DNA of 64,000 bases from Chitinophagaceae bacterium (GCA_016786745.1 JAEUVS010000104.1:1-64000); one strand, 5' to 3'. Positions 8,107 through 17,163 are shown, counted from the stretch's first letter. The notes: generated by a model not told the origin, from the sequence alone. A program made the numbers and translations.

Positions 8107-8149
8107 CAAATGTAAAATGCTGCTACAGCAAAAAAGATGACGTTGATCA
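8107..8149 (-). promoter_or_regulatory. Crp/Fnr-type dyad and -7 element before the RIC-kinase-regulator operon
   Basis: The minus strand has TGA-TCAACG-TCA (8149 to 8138) centred 29.5 bp before the first base of TACATTTG (8114 to 8107), an exact TAnnTTTG match 38 bases from the RIC ATG. The same 29.5 bp spacing occurs at the CoA-transferase promoter and fits a class II (about -41.5) activator. If the regulator encoded by this operon binds here, the circuit is autoregulated. Confidence 0.6.
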
Positions 8150-8177
8150 GCGGGTGTACTGATAAGCGGCAGAGGCG

Positions 8178-8945
8178 CTACAGGTCTTTTCTGCGAAAAG
8201 ATCTTGTTGCGAGCAACAGCGGTACAATAATCCAAAGTAACATTACGGCGAAGGTGTAAATGGTGCCTGTTCCGCTGCCGAAGAAGTCTTTGTACGTAGC
8301 GCCGGTATATCCCATAAGCGCGCTTACATCCATATTCAGCATGATGAAAATCCTTGCGAGGTCAACCGGGTTAAGTGAAGAAAGCACCAATGTTAGTTTT
8401 TCGAGAGGATAGTCGCTGAAGGTAAAAAGTATGATAAGAATGAGGCCGTCATAGATAAGCGCGAAGTAAAACCATAGCAAAAGCGCGGCGCCTATTCCGC
8501 GTGCCTTATCGCGCGATTTTACCGAAGCAAGAAACGCCAGGGAGCAGAAGATGATGGAAAGTATACACCCGCCTAATATGACTGATATCCCCGTTGCGTT
8601 GAAATTATACAGGCAAACAGGTACACCAACACCAACAAGGTAGGCGGCCGACAACGACAATGCCGTGCCCGCATATTCACTGATAATTACTTTGTCGCGG
8701 CTAACAGGCTGCGATAACATGAGTTCTATAAATTCATAGGAATTGAAGTAATGAATTGTTGAGAAAACCATGCTTACCAGCGGTACAACAATGAGCACTA
8801 TGTTCAGCACGCTGAGCATCGCCTTGCCGGGATCGGCTTCGAGCTGAAAAAGACTGAATGTAATCAGGAACAGAAACAGGGTATAGGCAATAATAACCTT
8901 GCTCCGGAGGATATCATACAACACATATTTGGATATCTTTACCAC
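8178..8945 (-). CDS. nosY: NosY, ABC transporter permease of the nos system
   Basis: 255 residues with six membrane helices (first about 15-37, last about 225-248) and the permease-type loop FIELMLSQPVSRDKVIISEYAG (about 72-93) that couples to the ATPase. With NosF and NosD it forms the complex needed for assembly of the CuZ copper-sulfide site of nitrous-oxide reductase. It starts one base after the nosF stop codon. It is the last nos gene; the 109 bases before the RIC start codon hold a separate promoter. Confidence 0.88.
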   Translation of the reverse strand: MVKISKYVLYDILRSKVIIAYTLFLFLITFSLFQLEADPGKAMLSVLNIVLIVVPLVSMVFSTIHYFNSYEFIELMLSQPVSRDKVIISEYAGTALSLSAAYLVGVGVPVCLYNFNATGISVILGGCILSIIFCSLAFLASVKSRDKARGIGAALLLWFYFALIYDGLILIILFTFSDYPLEKLTLVLSSLNPVDLARIFIMLNMDVSALMGYTGATYKDFFGSGTGTIYTFAVMLLWIIVPLLLATRSFRRKDL

Positions 8946-8946
8946 G

Positions 8947-9708
8947 TTACGACACTATTCTTGTTTGGTGAGTACTGGTTGAGTTCATCTCGTCTTTACT
9001 AAATCCATGTTGCATTAGTTTGGCAATCGCTTTGCTCAGTCGCTTTTCGCCGGTAATATCCCTTATAGTTGAAATCGGCTCGAAGAATTGCAGGCGTCCT
9101 TCGTTCAAATACATAATGTCTGTTGTCAGTTCCTCGAGATCGCTGAGAATGTGGCTCGATAGTAAAATCAGCTTTCCCCGTCTTTTCTCTTTCGTTATTT
9201 TGTCTTTCAGTATTTCGCTGGCAACCGGGTCGAGGCCGGCTGTGGGTTCGTCGAGTATAAATACATCGGGGTCGAACATAAATGCAAGTGTGGCGCTAAC
9301 TTTCTGACGTGTGCCCCCGGAAAGGCTCCGCATGGATTTGTCTTTTATACTTTCAATATCGAAGGCCTCGTACAGGTCGTTATCCAGTTCCTGTTCGCTT
9401 ATGCCACGAACGTTTTTAATCATCTCCAATACCTGTCCGATCTTCATGTTATCAGGATAACGTCCTATCTGTGGCATGTAGCCAATGCGGTTCCGGTATT
9501 TAAAATCTTTGTGAACGAGTTTATTGTCGAAATAAATATTTCCACTGTCCGCCCGTACCATTCCGAGGATGCATTTGATAAGCGTTGTTTTTCCTGAGCC
9601 GTTGGGACCGATTAATGACACCACACTACCGCCGGGAATGTCGGCCGACACATCGGCGAGCGCATGCAGTTTTTTAAAACGCTTATTCAGGTGTTCGATC
9701 TTGATCAT
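8947..9708 (-). CDS. nosF: NosF, ABC transporter ATPase of the nos system
   Basis: 253 residues with all ABC motifs: Walker A GPNGSGKTT (34-42), Q-loop MPQ (78-80), signature LSGGTRQ (129-135), Walker B VFILDEPTAGLD (149-160) and the H-loop LSSHILSDLE. It energises NosY for maturation of the NosZ copper centre. Its start overlaps the end of nosD by four bases, showing translational coupling. Confidence 0.92.
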   Translation of the reverse strand: MIKIEHLNKRFKKLHALADVSADIPGGSVVSLIGPNGSGKTTLIKCILGMVRADSGNIYFDNKLVHKDFKYRNRIGYMPQIGRYPDNMKIGQVLEMIKNVRGISEQELDNDLYEAFDIESIKDKSMRSLSGGTRQKVSATLAFMFDPDVFILDEPTAGLDPVASEILKDKITKEKRRGKLILLSSHILSDLEELTTDIMYLNEGRLQFFEPISTIRDITGEKRLSKAIAKLMQHGFSKDEMNSTSTHQTRIVS

Positions 9709-10937
9709 ATTGCCAGTTGCCTCATTCTCGGTTTATCGTCTCTCAGCGTTTCGGGTGTAAGGCTGGGGATGGCTTTTTCAGCTTTGTCGAGCAGTGTGAT
9801 GATAAAACTTCTCAACAGTAAGAGGCTGTTAGGATTTTGTTCTATCAGCATCGAATACATACTTACAGGGTGATAAGGCACATCGCCGATCCCATCCCTG
9901 TTGATATCATATCCTTCATACTTATCCCAATAATTATCTGAAAATTTATTTAACACCAGGCTGCCATTTGTCGCGATATCGAAGGTGTTGGAGAGGAAGT
10001 TGTTGTGATGAAAATTGTTATCGCTGCAACTCGCCTGCACTTTCGACGCCCAACCGTTTTCCCTGAACGTGTTGTTGGAAATTTCGATGCGGTTGGCGCC
10101 TTCCATATAAATCGCTACAGTATTCCGATAAAATTTGCTTCCGTTTATTTTGCTGTCGGTAATTTCTTTTAGCAATATCCCATATGCAGAAGGACCCCAG
10201 TTGTTTTCGAAGATATTTTCATTCATCGTCACTCTTTTTGAAAACATTACGGCGACTCCGGCTCCATTTGCCTCGAAGGTGTTTTTGCTATATACATCAT
10301 CGTTCGAAAACATAAAATGCAGGCCGTAACGGATATTGTTGTGGCTAACGTTTTCTTTAATCAGTGAATTGGTTACAAATTCGAAATAGATGCCATCCCT
10401 GTGGCCTGATGAATTGTTATTTTCAATAACAGCATTGCTGCATTTCCAGAGATGAATTCCATTTCCGGAAGTTTGTTCGCTCTTCGTTTTACCAACGAGC
10501 CTGTTTCCTTTAATTGTAAAGTGATGACTGTTTGCAACGTGAATACCGAAAAAAGTTTGGGTTAGTATATTGTCTTCAATTACAAAATTACTTGCGTCGA
10601 TGATGGTGATAGCCGCGTAGTCGTTAGCGCTTGAGTACCCGGAGTTTGTAAAATGTATCCCTTTTACTGTGACGCCGGTGCCGCTGATGGTGAATATTTC
10701 ATACTTGTCTGACCCATGGAGCACGGGACGATTCTCTCCAAGAAGGGTAACCGGTTTTGAAATGATCACATTTTCCACATAGTACACACCCTTTTTAATA
10801 AGGATAGTGTCGCCGCTTGCTGCTGCTTGTACAGCCTGCCCGATTTTTTTGACTGCTTCATTCGCGCCCACGGGAATAATTTTACCGAAGGCCGGCGTAA
10901 ATAAAAGCAGGCATATAACGGGCGCCATTAGTTTCAT
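9705..10937 (-). CDS. nosD: NosD, periplasmic beta-helix protein for NosZ copper-site assembly
   Basis: 410 residues with a signal peptide (about 1-18, ending AFG) and a right-handed beta-helix of CASH/PbH1 repeats (about 50-340) with recurrent N-x-I-x-x-N turns such as IENNNSSGHRDGIYFEF and LIKENVSHNNIRYGLHF. It ends with the family's GDVPYHPVSMYSMLIEQNPNS segment. NosD works in the periplasm with NosF and NosY to complete the CuZ cluster. It overlaps nosL and nosF by four bases on either side. Confidence 0.93.
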   Translation of the reverse strand: MKLMAPVICLLLFTPAFGKIIPVGANEAVKKIGQAVQAAASGDTILIKKGVYYVENVIISKPVTLLGENRPVLHGSDKYEIFTISGTGVTVKGIHFTNSGYSSANDYAAITIIDASNFVIEDNILTQTFFGIHVANSHHFTIKGNRLVGKTKSEQTSGNGIHLWKCSNAVIENNNSSGHRDGIYFEFVTNSLIKENVSHNNIRYGLHFMFSNDDVYSKNTFEANGAGVAVMFSKRVTMNENIFENNWGPSAYGILLKEITDSKINGSKFYRNTVAIYMEGANRIEISNNTFRENGWASKVQASCSDNNFHHNNFLSNTFDIATNGSLVLNKFSDNYWDKYEGYDINRDGIGDVPYHPVSMYSMLIEQNPNSLLLLRSFIITLLDKAEKAIPSLTPETLRDDKPRMRQLAI

Positions 10938-11386
10938 TTCACGAGGATATTATACAAAGTTGACCAATTTGTGGTTCTGCTTCCATCAATTTCGGCAGAT
11001 TTTTTTTCTGCAGCTTTTTTATCTGCAAAAGCTGCGGCATTGCCACCCATGGGACTTTTTAATTGGCTGCTGATTACAAATTCCGCTGAATTTACGTTGA
11101 CAAATTTTTTATTGTTTTCATAATTCACGAACAAAGTCTGATGTATATCTGAAAGTTCAACCCCGCGGCGTTCCAGGAAGGAGGCGATACAATGGGGATC
11201 GTCAAATTTAAACACCCTGCCTTTTTTTGTGATTATTTCGCCGCCGAATTTCGGATCCGTGATTGTCATCTTACACTCCGCGCAATTATCTTTTCCTAAA
11301 ACAATCTGCTCAGGTTTAGGTGTGCAACCTGCAATAACGATCATTGCAAATATTACAAAAGCGTTTTTGTATGCGTTCTTATTCAT
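10934..11386 (-). CDS. nosL: NosL, copper chaperone lipoprotein
   Basis: 150 residues. A lipoprotein signal ends at Cys20 (IVIAGC), and the NosL copper motif CAECKM follows at about 35-40, with FDDPHCIASFLERR further on. NosL holds Cu(I) in the periplasm and passes it to NosZ. It lies directly downstream of the nosB-like gene and its end overlaps nosD. Length and motifs fit the family. Confidence 0.9.
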   Translation of the reverse strand: MNKNAYKNAFVIFAMIVIAGCTPKPEQIVLGKDNCAECKMTITDPKFGGEIITKKGRVFKFDDPHCIASFLERRGVELSDIHQTLFVNYENNKKFVNVNSAEFVISSQLKSPMGGNAAAFADKKAAEKKSAEIDGSRTTNWSTLYNILVK

Positions 11387-11965
11387 TTAAGTTTTGTCAT
11401 TTTTCTTTTGTCTGCGTCCTTCTGCAAACCAGACAATTGCAAACAGCGCCACTACGCCGATAATTATCCATGCACCTGTGTCTGGTAAAGAGTACGCGTC
11501 GAAGTTTAGAAGTTTTTTATGCCCGATCAGCGGAGGTTGATATGATAAACCGGGAACCTGTATCGCTGCGTGTGGATCGAGATTGTGGCCGTAGTCATAT
11601 CCCCACTGGTAAAAGTCTACCAGGGCAGCGGCGCCACCGATTGCAAATAGCGCGAGATAACCGAGCAGCAGTTTCCGTTTTCCGACGAATGCAACGATCA
11701 ATCCCAGCGCTATGAAAATTCCAAAAACATAAACAAGAAAATCGAATTCGGGAAACATTTCGACCTTGATGTGTTTCATGCCGATATAGTGATTGAGGCC
11801 GTTAATGATCTCTACCTGACCGCTCAGCTTGTACAGCCATATCTGCATTGACAAGCCTTCAGGATATTGGGGAGCGATCAGGTAAATAGACCAGAAAGGG
11901 ACGAAATATGCTGCAATTAAAACAAGCGAGCCAATCCCCACGATTATTCTTGATGTAGTGCTCAT
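11387..11965 (-). CDS. nosB: NosB-like membrane protein of clade II nos operons
   Basis: 192 residues with an N-terminal helix (about 7-27), a periplasmic loop, helices near 80-97, 101-120 and a final one near 160-180. It sits between nosZ and nosL, the place of NosB, a membrane protein that marks clade II (Sec-exported) N2O reductase clusters. Its role is unknown but may be electron transfer or NosZ maturation. The ATG at 11965 lies one base past the nosZ stop; the longer open frame that overlaps nosZ is not needed. The name rests on position and topology, so it is less certain than the other nos calls. Confidence 0.65.
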   Translation of the reverse strand: MSTTSRIIVGIGSLVLIAAYFVPFWSIYLIAPQYPEGLSMQIWLYKLSGQVEIINGLNHYIGMKHIKVEMFPEFDFLVYVFGIFIALGLIVAFVGKRKLLLGYLALFAIGGAAALVDFYQWGYDYGHNLDPHAAIQVPGLSYQPPLIGHKKLLNFDAYSLPDTGAWIIIGVVALFAIVWFAEGRRQKKNDKT

Positions 11966-11966
11966 T

Positions 11967-13991
11967 TTATGGTGCTTTGGATACGTCTTTTTTAGTGCTG
12001 TCTGCTGCGGCATCGGATCCTGCGGGTTTATTTGTGCCGGTGCTGAACGTAAGCGGTACGTTGCTGTTCGCGGGCGATACTCTCAAATAACCCTGCATTT
12101 CCTGGTGGAGCGCCGAACAGAAATCTGTGCAATAGAACGGATACATTCCTGTTCTGTCTGGTTTGAAGAGCAGGGTTTGTGTTTCGCCGGGCATGATCAA
12201 TATCTCTGCGTTATTTGCGCCCTTTATTGCGAACCCGTGCGGAACATCCCAATCCTGCTCGAGGTTAGTGACGTGGAAGTATACCTCGTCACCTACTTTT
12301 ACACCTTCTATATTGTCTGGCGTTAAATGCGAACGTATCGCAGTCATCCATACATGCACTTCTTTGCCTTTACGTTCCACTTTCGCCTGCGCCTCGCCTT
12401 TAGCAACATATGGATGCTCGTTTTCTTCTATCTTATAAATCTTCAGTGCATTTCCTGATATTTTATCAGCTGGGATCGCTTCTGCGTAGTGTGGCTCACC
12501 CACAGTTGGGAAGTCGAGCAGCAGTTTCATTTTTTCGCCGCTGATGTCGTATAGCTGCGCGCTTTGTGGCAACTCGGGTCCCACGGGCAGGTAACGGTCT
12601 TTTGTGATTTTGTTATAAGCGACCATATACTTTCCATACGGTTTCTTAGTGGGTCCACCCATTACGCTCAGGTGACCGATGGAATAATACGTTGGAATTC
12701 TGTCGAGCACCTTCTGTGTTTTGACATCCCACTTTACTATTTCAGATGAAACGAACATCGAAGTATATGCATTGCCGTTAGCATCGAATTCGGTATGCAA
12801 TGGGCCGAGACCTGGCTTTTCTACTTCGCCCTGTAACACGGCTTCATATTTCAGCACGGGAAAACCCTCGAATGTACCGTCGAAGTTTTTAGCGGAGATG
12901 GCCTGTTGTAATTTTGAGAATGAAAATACAGGAATTACTGCTGCCAGCTTACCGCTGCCCACTATATATTCCCCGGTAGGATCCACGTCGGTACCATGCG
13001 GCGACTTGGGGCAGGGGATGAAGTACACGATGTCGTTGAGTTCTTTCGGATCAAGCACCAGCACTTCGTTTTCCATAGTAGAAGTAGCGGTGTGGGTTTT
13101 TTCGTTCAGCAGATTATGAGCATATTTCGCCGGCACTTTTTTTCCTTTTCCTGCTTTTACATATTCTTCTGCTTTTTTCCAGTTAACCGCCATAATAAAG
13201 TCTTTATCCTTTGCAGAAGCGTTTACTTCTAGCAGTGTATTTGCCTTTTCAGAATTGTAGCAACTGAAGAAAAACCATCCGTGTGATGGGCCTTTCCCCG
13301 CGCGGGCAAGGTCGAAGTCTATACCGGGAGTTAATATCTGGAACGAAATATTCATTTTACCGGTTTGCTGATCAACTGAAATGAAGCTTACCGTTCCTTT
13401 GAAGTTCTGTTTATAAGTGTTGATCGCAACGTCTTCATTCGACAGCACAGGAATGCTGAAGCGGGTTCCTGCCACCACATACTCTGTATTTTCTGTGATA
13501 TAGGGAGATGAGTGGTTACCTGCACTGTTGGGTATTTCTAAAATTTCGGCCGTCCGGAAAGTTTTCATGTCAACGCGTGCGATGCGTGGTGTGTTATTAC
13601 CATTTGCGAACACCCACCGGCCGTCGTGTTCTCCGTTTGTGGTTGACAGTGAGATGTGGTGAAGGTCGTCCCATGGTACGAATCCATGCGCCGTGTTGAG
13701 CATTGCTTTAGTTTCTTCACTAAAGCCGTAGCCGTTTTCAGGCTGGGTAGAAAAAACGGGGATGATCCGTAGCAGTCGTCCCGAGGGAAAACCATATACG
13801 CTCATCTGGCCGTTGAAGCCACCAGAAACGAAGCTGTAGAATTCGTCGTATTTGCCGGGGGCAACATACACTTTTTCGGCTGCGTCGCCTGTGATGGCCG
13901 CCTTTGATCCGCCGGGCTTACAGCTTTGTATGCCGGCTATCAGTAAAAGAACACCTGTCCCTACTGTCAGGGATATGCGAAGGGATTTCAT
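11967..13991 (-). CDS. nosZ: NosZ, clade II nitrous-oxide reductase, lipoprotein form
   Basis: 674 residues. It reduces N2O to N2 in the periplasm. The CuA domain shows C-x3-C-x3-H-x2-M (CTDFCSALHQEM, about 623-634) and the fourth ligand His in DVPHGFAI. The beta-propeller has the expected CuZ histidines, including DDLHHISLS, CPKSPHGTDVD, GPLHTEFD and YSIGHLSVMGG. Export is by a Sec signal with a lipobox ending at Cys24 (GIQSC), without a Tat twin-arginine motif; that is the clade II pattern, and it implies anchoring in a membrane. It follows a lipoprotein cytochrome c, a likely electron donor, and opens the nos maturation genes. Confidence 0.96.
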   Translation of the reverse strand: MKSLRISLTVGTGVLLLIAGIQSCKPGGSKAAITGDAAEKVYVAPGKYDEFYSFVSGGFNGQMSVYGFPSGRLLRIIPVFSTQPENGYGFSEETKAMLNTAHGFVPWDDLHHISLSTTNGEHDGRWVFANGNNTPRIARVDMKTFRTAEILEIPNSAGNHSSPYITENTEYVVAGTRFSIPVLSNEDVAINTYKQNFKGTVSFISVDQQTGKMNISFQILTPGIDFDLARAGKGPSHGWFFFSCYNSEKANTLLEVNASAKDKDFIMAVNWKKAEEYVKAGKGKKVPAKYAHNLLNEKTHTATSTMENEVLVLDPKELNDIVYFIPCPKSPHGTDVDPTGEYIVGSGKLAAVIPVFSFSKLQQAISAKNFDGTFEGFPVLKYEAVLQGEVEKPGLGPLHTEFDANGNAYTSMFVSSEIVKWDVKTQKVLDRIPTYYSIGHLSVMGGPTKKPYGKYMVAYNKITKDRYLPVGPELPQSAQLYDISGEKMKLLLDFPTVGEPHYAEAIPADKISGNALKIYKIEENEHPYVAKGEAQAKVERKGKEVHVWMTAIRSHLTPDNIEGVKVGDEVYFHVTNLEQDWDVPHGFAIKGANNAEILIMPGETQTLLFKPDRTGMYPFYCTDFCSALHQEMQGYLRVSPANSNVPLTFSTGTNKPAGSDAAADSTKKDVSKAP

Positions 13992-14028
13992 AATTGTAGC
14001 TTTATTTTGAAATGTTGTGGTTGCGATA

Positions 14029-14499
14029 TTATTTCACGCCGTCGTTGCTGCGCATGAATTCGAGCACGTGGCGTGCCTGGTCGCGATTTAAATTTTGATT
14101 TGGCATGCGAACGAGACACTGTTCCAGGAGTTTCTGTGCCTCCGGGTCTTTCTCCAGCATCATATCAACATTAGTAATCATATTCATTATCCAATGGGGT
14201 TCGCGTCGTTCTGTTACCCCTTTCCAACCGGGTCCAACAACTCTTTCATCACTGAGTTTATGGCATCCCTGGCATTTAACGTCGTAGATACCTTTGCCGT
14301 CTGATACCCATTCCTGGTTTAAAGGTGTGGTGAGTGTTACGTCAGAAGGCTTCACTTCGTCTCCATGCACTTCCTGGCCTGATGTGCTTGTAGTTTCGGT
14401 CGATGCTGTTTTTTCCGTGGAATCGCTGCCGTCGCCGCCGCAGGATGTGAGGGCGACTAATGAAAGCAGTAGTGCAAGTGCGAAGATTGAACTTTTCAT
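14029..14499 (-). CDS. Lipoprotein cytochrome c, first gene of the nos operon
   Basis: 156 residues with a lipoprotein signal (Cys20 in LTSCGG), an acidic Ser/Thr-rich linker (about 21-50) and one class I cytochrome c domain with CQGCH (Cys76, Cys79, His80) and a likely axial Met in VRMPNQNL (about 132). It lies 37 bases upstream of nosZ. It probably passes electrons to the CuA site of NosZ; this is inferred from position, as clade II clusters commonly carry c-type cytochromes. The dyad and -7 element at 14544-14608 precede it, so the whole nos operon should start here. Confidence 0.88.
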   Translation of the reverse strand: MKSSIFALALLLSLVALTSCGGDGSDSTEKTASTETTSTSGQEVHGDEVKPSDVTLTTPLNQEWVSDGKGIYDVKCQGCHKLSDERVVGPGWKGVTERREPHWIMNMITNVDMMLEKDPEAQKLLEQCLVRMPNQNLNRDQARHVLEFMRSNDGVK

Positions 14500-14543
14500 A
14501 AATGACTGGTTTTATTTAAATATCGTCTTTAGATCGTCGAGCA

Positions 14544-14608
14544 CAAAAGTATTTTTCGAAGAAGCGATATTAGCTTAGCGTCGTCATTGCCTCATATGAT
14601 CCTTGTCA
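14544..14608 (-). promoter_or_regulatory. Promoter and Crp/Fnr-type operator of the nos operon
   Basis: A near-palindrome ATATGATCCTTGTCATAT (14594-14611; TGA-N6-TCA core 14597-14608) is centred 51.5 bp before the first base of the minus-strand -7 element TACTTTTG (14551 to 14544), an exact TAnnTTTG match. No TTG is present at -33, as expected for an activator-dependent promoter. The cytochrome c ATG is 45 bases downstream. A second, wider repeat (GTCATATA at 14605-14612 against TATATGAC at 14641-14648) overlaps it. Confidence 0.65.
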
Positions 14609-14690
14609 TATAAACCCACCATCGCAATCGTTGTCACTAATATATGACTTTTTAGTATAAGTTATTGGGGTAGAACGTATGCCGTAAACT

Positions 14691-15902
14691 TTACTTACGC
14701 AATTCAGGTGCCACCATGTATATGCGGTATATGACAAGCGCAGCAACGGGAAAGCCGCAGCTGACAATAAAGACGGGGAGGGGAAAATCGTGGAATACAA
14801 GTAACAGTTCAGATAATATAAATGAACTAAGGAAAAGAATGAGCGCCGGTTTAAGCGCCTTTGATACCCCCGGTGCCAGAGTTTGAATGATGCTACCAAG
14901 AATAAATGTCGTTACAAATCCCAGCATCACCAGGTGCAGGTAGGCGATTATATAATTACGATGAAGGTAGGCGACGGCAGCTACTACGGGAAAGGCGCTG
15001 GACAACTGCAACAATATTTTTAATCCGAAAGCGCTTAATGCTATTTTTTCAAGCCATGTAATATTAATTGTTGTGCGGTTTTTTGAAAGGTCATATATGA
15101 GATATAGGACACCTGCTAGCTGCATTGCCGCGCCTCCACCACCGATGATATTAACAACCAACCCCGGCTGGTTCCATGTAAATGAAAGTAACAGCGATAA
15201 AATACAACCGGTAAATAGCAGGATAAAAGCAGCGCGGCCAGCGTTGGTCTGTAAAATAAATTTTCTATATGCTACCGCGAGAATCGCGAAAGTGAACCAG
15301 CCGTTATACTGAAAATGGAGGTAGAAGTAAATACTGTTGAAGTACACAGGGCTCGCTGCATTTCCCGACGCTACAATCGCTCCCAGTGCAAATGGACCGA
15401 GTGATGACAACATGAGAAACAATAACCCGGCGCGTAAAAAATTGATTGAAATTTCGTGTATCCCCCTGCTTGCACGCAGTAGCATCACTGCGAAATAAAA
15501 AGTTGCCGCTATAGAGAGGGTGGAGAAAGTTATGCTTACAGCTGCATATCCCTGCAATGGGAAACTGATCAGCATTCCATATGCTGAAAGCAGAAGCATG
15601 ATCAACATATTCCTCCAATGTGCATATGCAACCCTGTGTGTCAACTCAGGAAAAGCTTTCATGATCAGCCAGATCAGACCGGGTGTAACCCATCCGCCGA
15701 ATGCAAAATGAGAATGACCATGGAGTATGTTGCCGTAAGTGAGCGGAACGTTGATGCCCAGCGGAATCCCGCGAAGCAGAAGGCCCGATACGGTGACAAC
15801 AAAAAAATTAAACAACGAAAAACTTAGCAGGCGACGCTCCAGGATTTTTACACGATGGTAATATGCAACCCGGCGTTCAACTGTGTTTGGAAAACCTGGC
15901 AT
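14691..15902 (-). CDS. Polytopic membrane protein with conserved histidines, heme-copper-oxidase/NnrS-like
   Basis: 403 residues with about twelve membrane helices. Histidines sit inside or at the ends of helices in LHGHSHFAFGGW (about 62-73), YLHFQYNGWF (about 194-203) and YLHLVMLGF (about 321-329), a pattern like heme-binding membrane proteins (oxidase subunit I, NnrS). I do not recognise a characterised member. The best start is ATG at 15902, which overlaps the end of the CoA-transferase gene by 26 bases, so the two are cotranscribed. The place next to nos genes and a shared operator suggest a role with nitrogen oxides or respiration, but no reaction can be assigned. Confidence 0.65.
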   Translation of the reverse strand: MPGFPNTVERRVAYYHRVKILERRLLSFSLFNFFVVTVSGLLLRGIPLGINVPLTYGNILHGHSHFAFGGWVTPGLIWLIMKAFPELTHRVAYAHWRNMLIMLLLSAYGMLISFPLQGYAAVSITFSTLSIAATFYFAVMLLRASRGIHEISINFLRAGLLFLMLSSLGPFALGAIVASGNAASPVYFNSIYFYLHFQYNGWFTFAILAVAYRKFILQTNAGRAAFILLFTGCILSLLLSFTWNQPGLVVNIIGGGGAAMQLAGVLYLIYDLSKNRTTINITWLEKIALSAFGLKILLQLSSAFPVVAAVAYLHRNYIIAYLHLVMLGFVTTFILGSIIQTLAPGVSKALKPALILFLSSFILSELLLVFHDFPLPVFIVSCGFPVAALVIYRIYMVAPELRK

Positions 15903-17163
15903 GATATGCTTTTTCAAGTTCTTCCCTATGCGAAGGATGTGCGATGCTGATGAGCTCTTTTGCACGTTGCTTTAAGTTTTTACCAAATAAATCGACTATG
16001 CCGAATTCGGTCACTACCCAATGAACGTGCCCCCTCGTGGTAACCACTGCAGCGCCGTTTTTAAGGAACGGCACTATTCGCGACGTTCCTTTCGAAGTAA
16101 CAGAGGGTATGGCAATAATGGGTTTTCCTCCATCCGACAAGGAAGCGCCTCTCATAAAATCCATTTGTCCTCCAATGCCTGAATACTGGTATGTTCCAAT
16201 CGAATCGGCGCACACCTGGCCGGTGAGATCAATTTCAATGGCGCTGTTTATCGCGGTGGCTTTGGGATTTTGCCGGATGATGCTGGTATCGTTTACATAA
16301 CCGATATCCATCACACGGATGGAAGGATTATCGTCAACAAAATCATATAATTTTCTCGTTCCCGCCATAAATCCTGTTACCGACCTGCCAGTATTTAATT
16401 TTTTTTGACTGTTATTTATAACGCCTTTTTCAATTAACGGTATGATGCCATCGGAAAACATTTCGGTGTGAATGCCGAGGTTTTTATGATTAGTAAGATT
16501 GTTCAGTACCTGGTCGGGTATGCCACCAATTCCCATTTGTAATGTTGCACCATCCTCAATAAGCGAAGCGACATTTTTGCCGATTTGAATGATAGCGGGA
16601 CTTACTTTCGCCGAGTAGTCAAGTTCAGGTAGCTCCGCAGGCGCGTCAACGAGGTAGTGAATTTTATTGATGTGAACAAAACCATCGCCGTGTGTGCGCG
16701 GCATTCGTGGGTTCACCTGTGCAATTACCACTTTTGCGGTATCCACGGCCGATCTTGCGATGTCGACCGATGTTCCCAATGAACAAAATCCATGATCGTC
16801 GGGTGGTGAAACCTGTATCAGGGCAACATCTATCGGTAGAATTGCTTTACGGAACAACTGCGGTATCTGACTTAAAAAAATGGGTACGTAATCGCCGTCG
16901 TCGCTGTTAGCCACTTCTCGTGTGGCAGCCGAAACAAACAGGGAATTGAAAAAGAAACTTTTTCTGTAAGCCGGATTGGTAAAGTCTACATCCCCCAAAG
17001 TGGTAATACTTACCAGCTCAACATCCTTCAACCCGGCATACCGGGCCTGCATCGCTTTTACCAGCGGAACGGGCGTGGCGGCACTGCCGTGAAGGAAGAC
17101 GCGGTTTCCTGACTTTATTTCCCTTACTGCTTCGGCTGCAGTAACAAACAGCGGGTCTTTCAT
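15877..17163 (-). CDS. Acetyl-CoA hydrolase/transferase family CoA-transferase
   Basis: 428 residues with both halves of the family: an N-terminal domain (about 1-190, LHGSAATPVPLVKAM) and a C-terminal domain with the catalytic Glu in HTEMFSDG (about 245) and the glycine-rich GIGGQMDFMRGA. Members move CoA between acetate and succinate, butyrate or 4-hydroxybutyrate, or hydrolyse acetyl-CoA. The ATG at 17163 fits the domain start; a longer frame upstream covers the promoter. Why a CoA-transferase belongs to a nitrogen-oxide regulon is unclear; recycling acetate or succinyl-CoA under low oxygen is one possibility. Confidence 0.85.
   Translation of the reverse strand: MKDPLFVTAAEAVREIKSGNRVFLHGSAATPVPLVKAMQARYAGLKDVELVSITTLGDVDFTNPAYRKSFFFNSLFVSAATREVANSDDGDYVPIFLSQIPQLFRKAILPIDVALIQVSPPDDHGFCSLGTSVDIARSAVDTAKVVIAQVNPRMPRTHGDGFVHINKIHYLVDAPAELPELDYSAKVSPAIIQIGKNVASLIEDGATLQMGIGGIPDQVLNNLTNHKNLGIHTEMFSDGIIPLIEKGVINNSQKKLNTGRSVTGFMAGTRKLYDFVDDNPSIRVMDIGYVNDTSIIRQNPKATAINSAIEIDLTGQVCADSIGTYQYSGIGGQMDFMRGASLSDGGKPIIAIPSVTSKGTSRIVPFLKNGAAVVTTRGHVHWVVTEFGIVDLFGKNLKQRAKELISIAHPSHREELEKAYHARFSKHS

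Noticed and set aside
8079..8177. In-frame continuation after the nosY stop encoding a hydrophobic segment (VHPLINVIFFAVAAFYIWELVF)
   Set aside because: There is no start codon, and the region is better explained as the promoter and operator of the RIC operon (dyad at 8138-8149, TACATTTG at 8114-8107).
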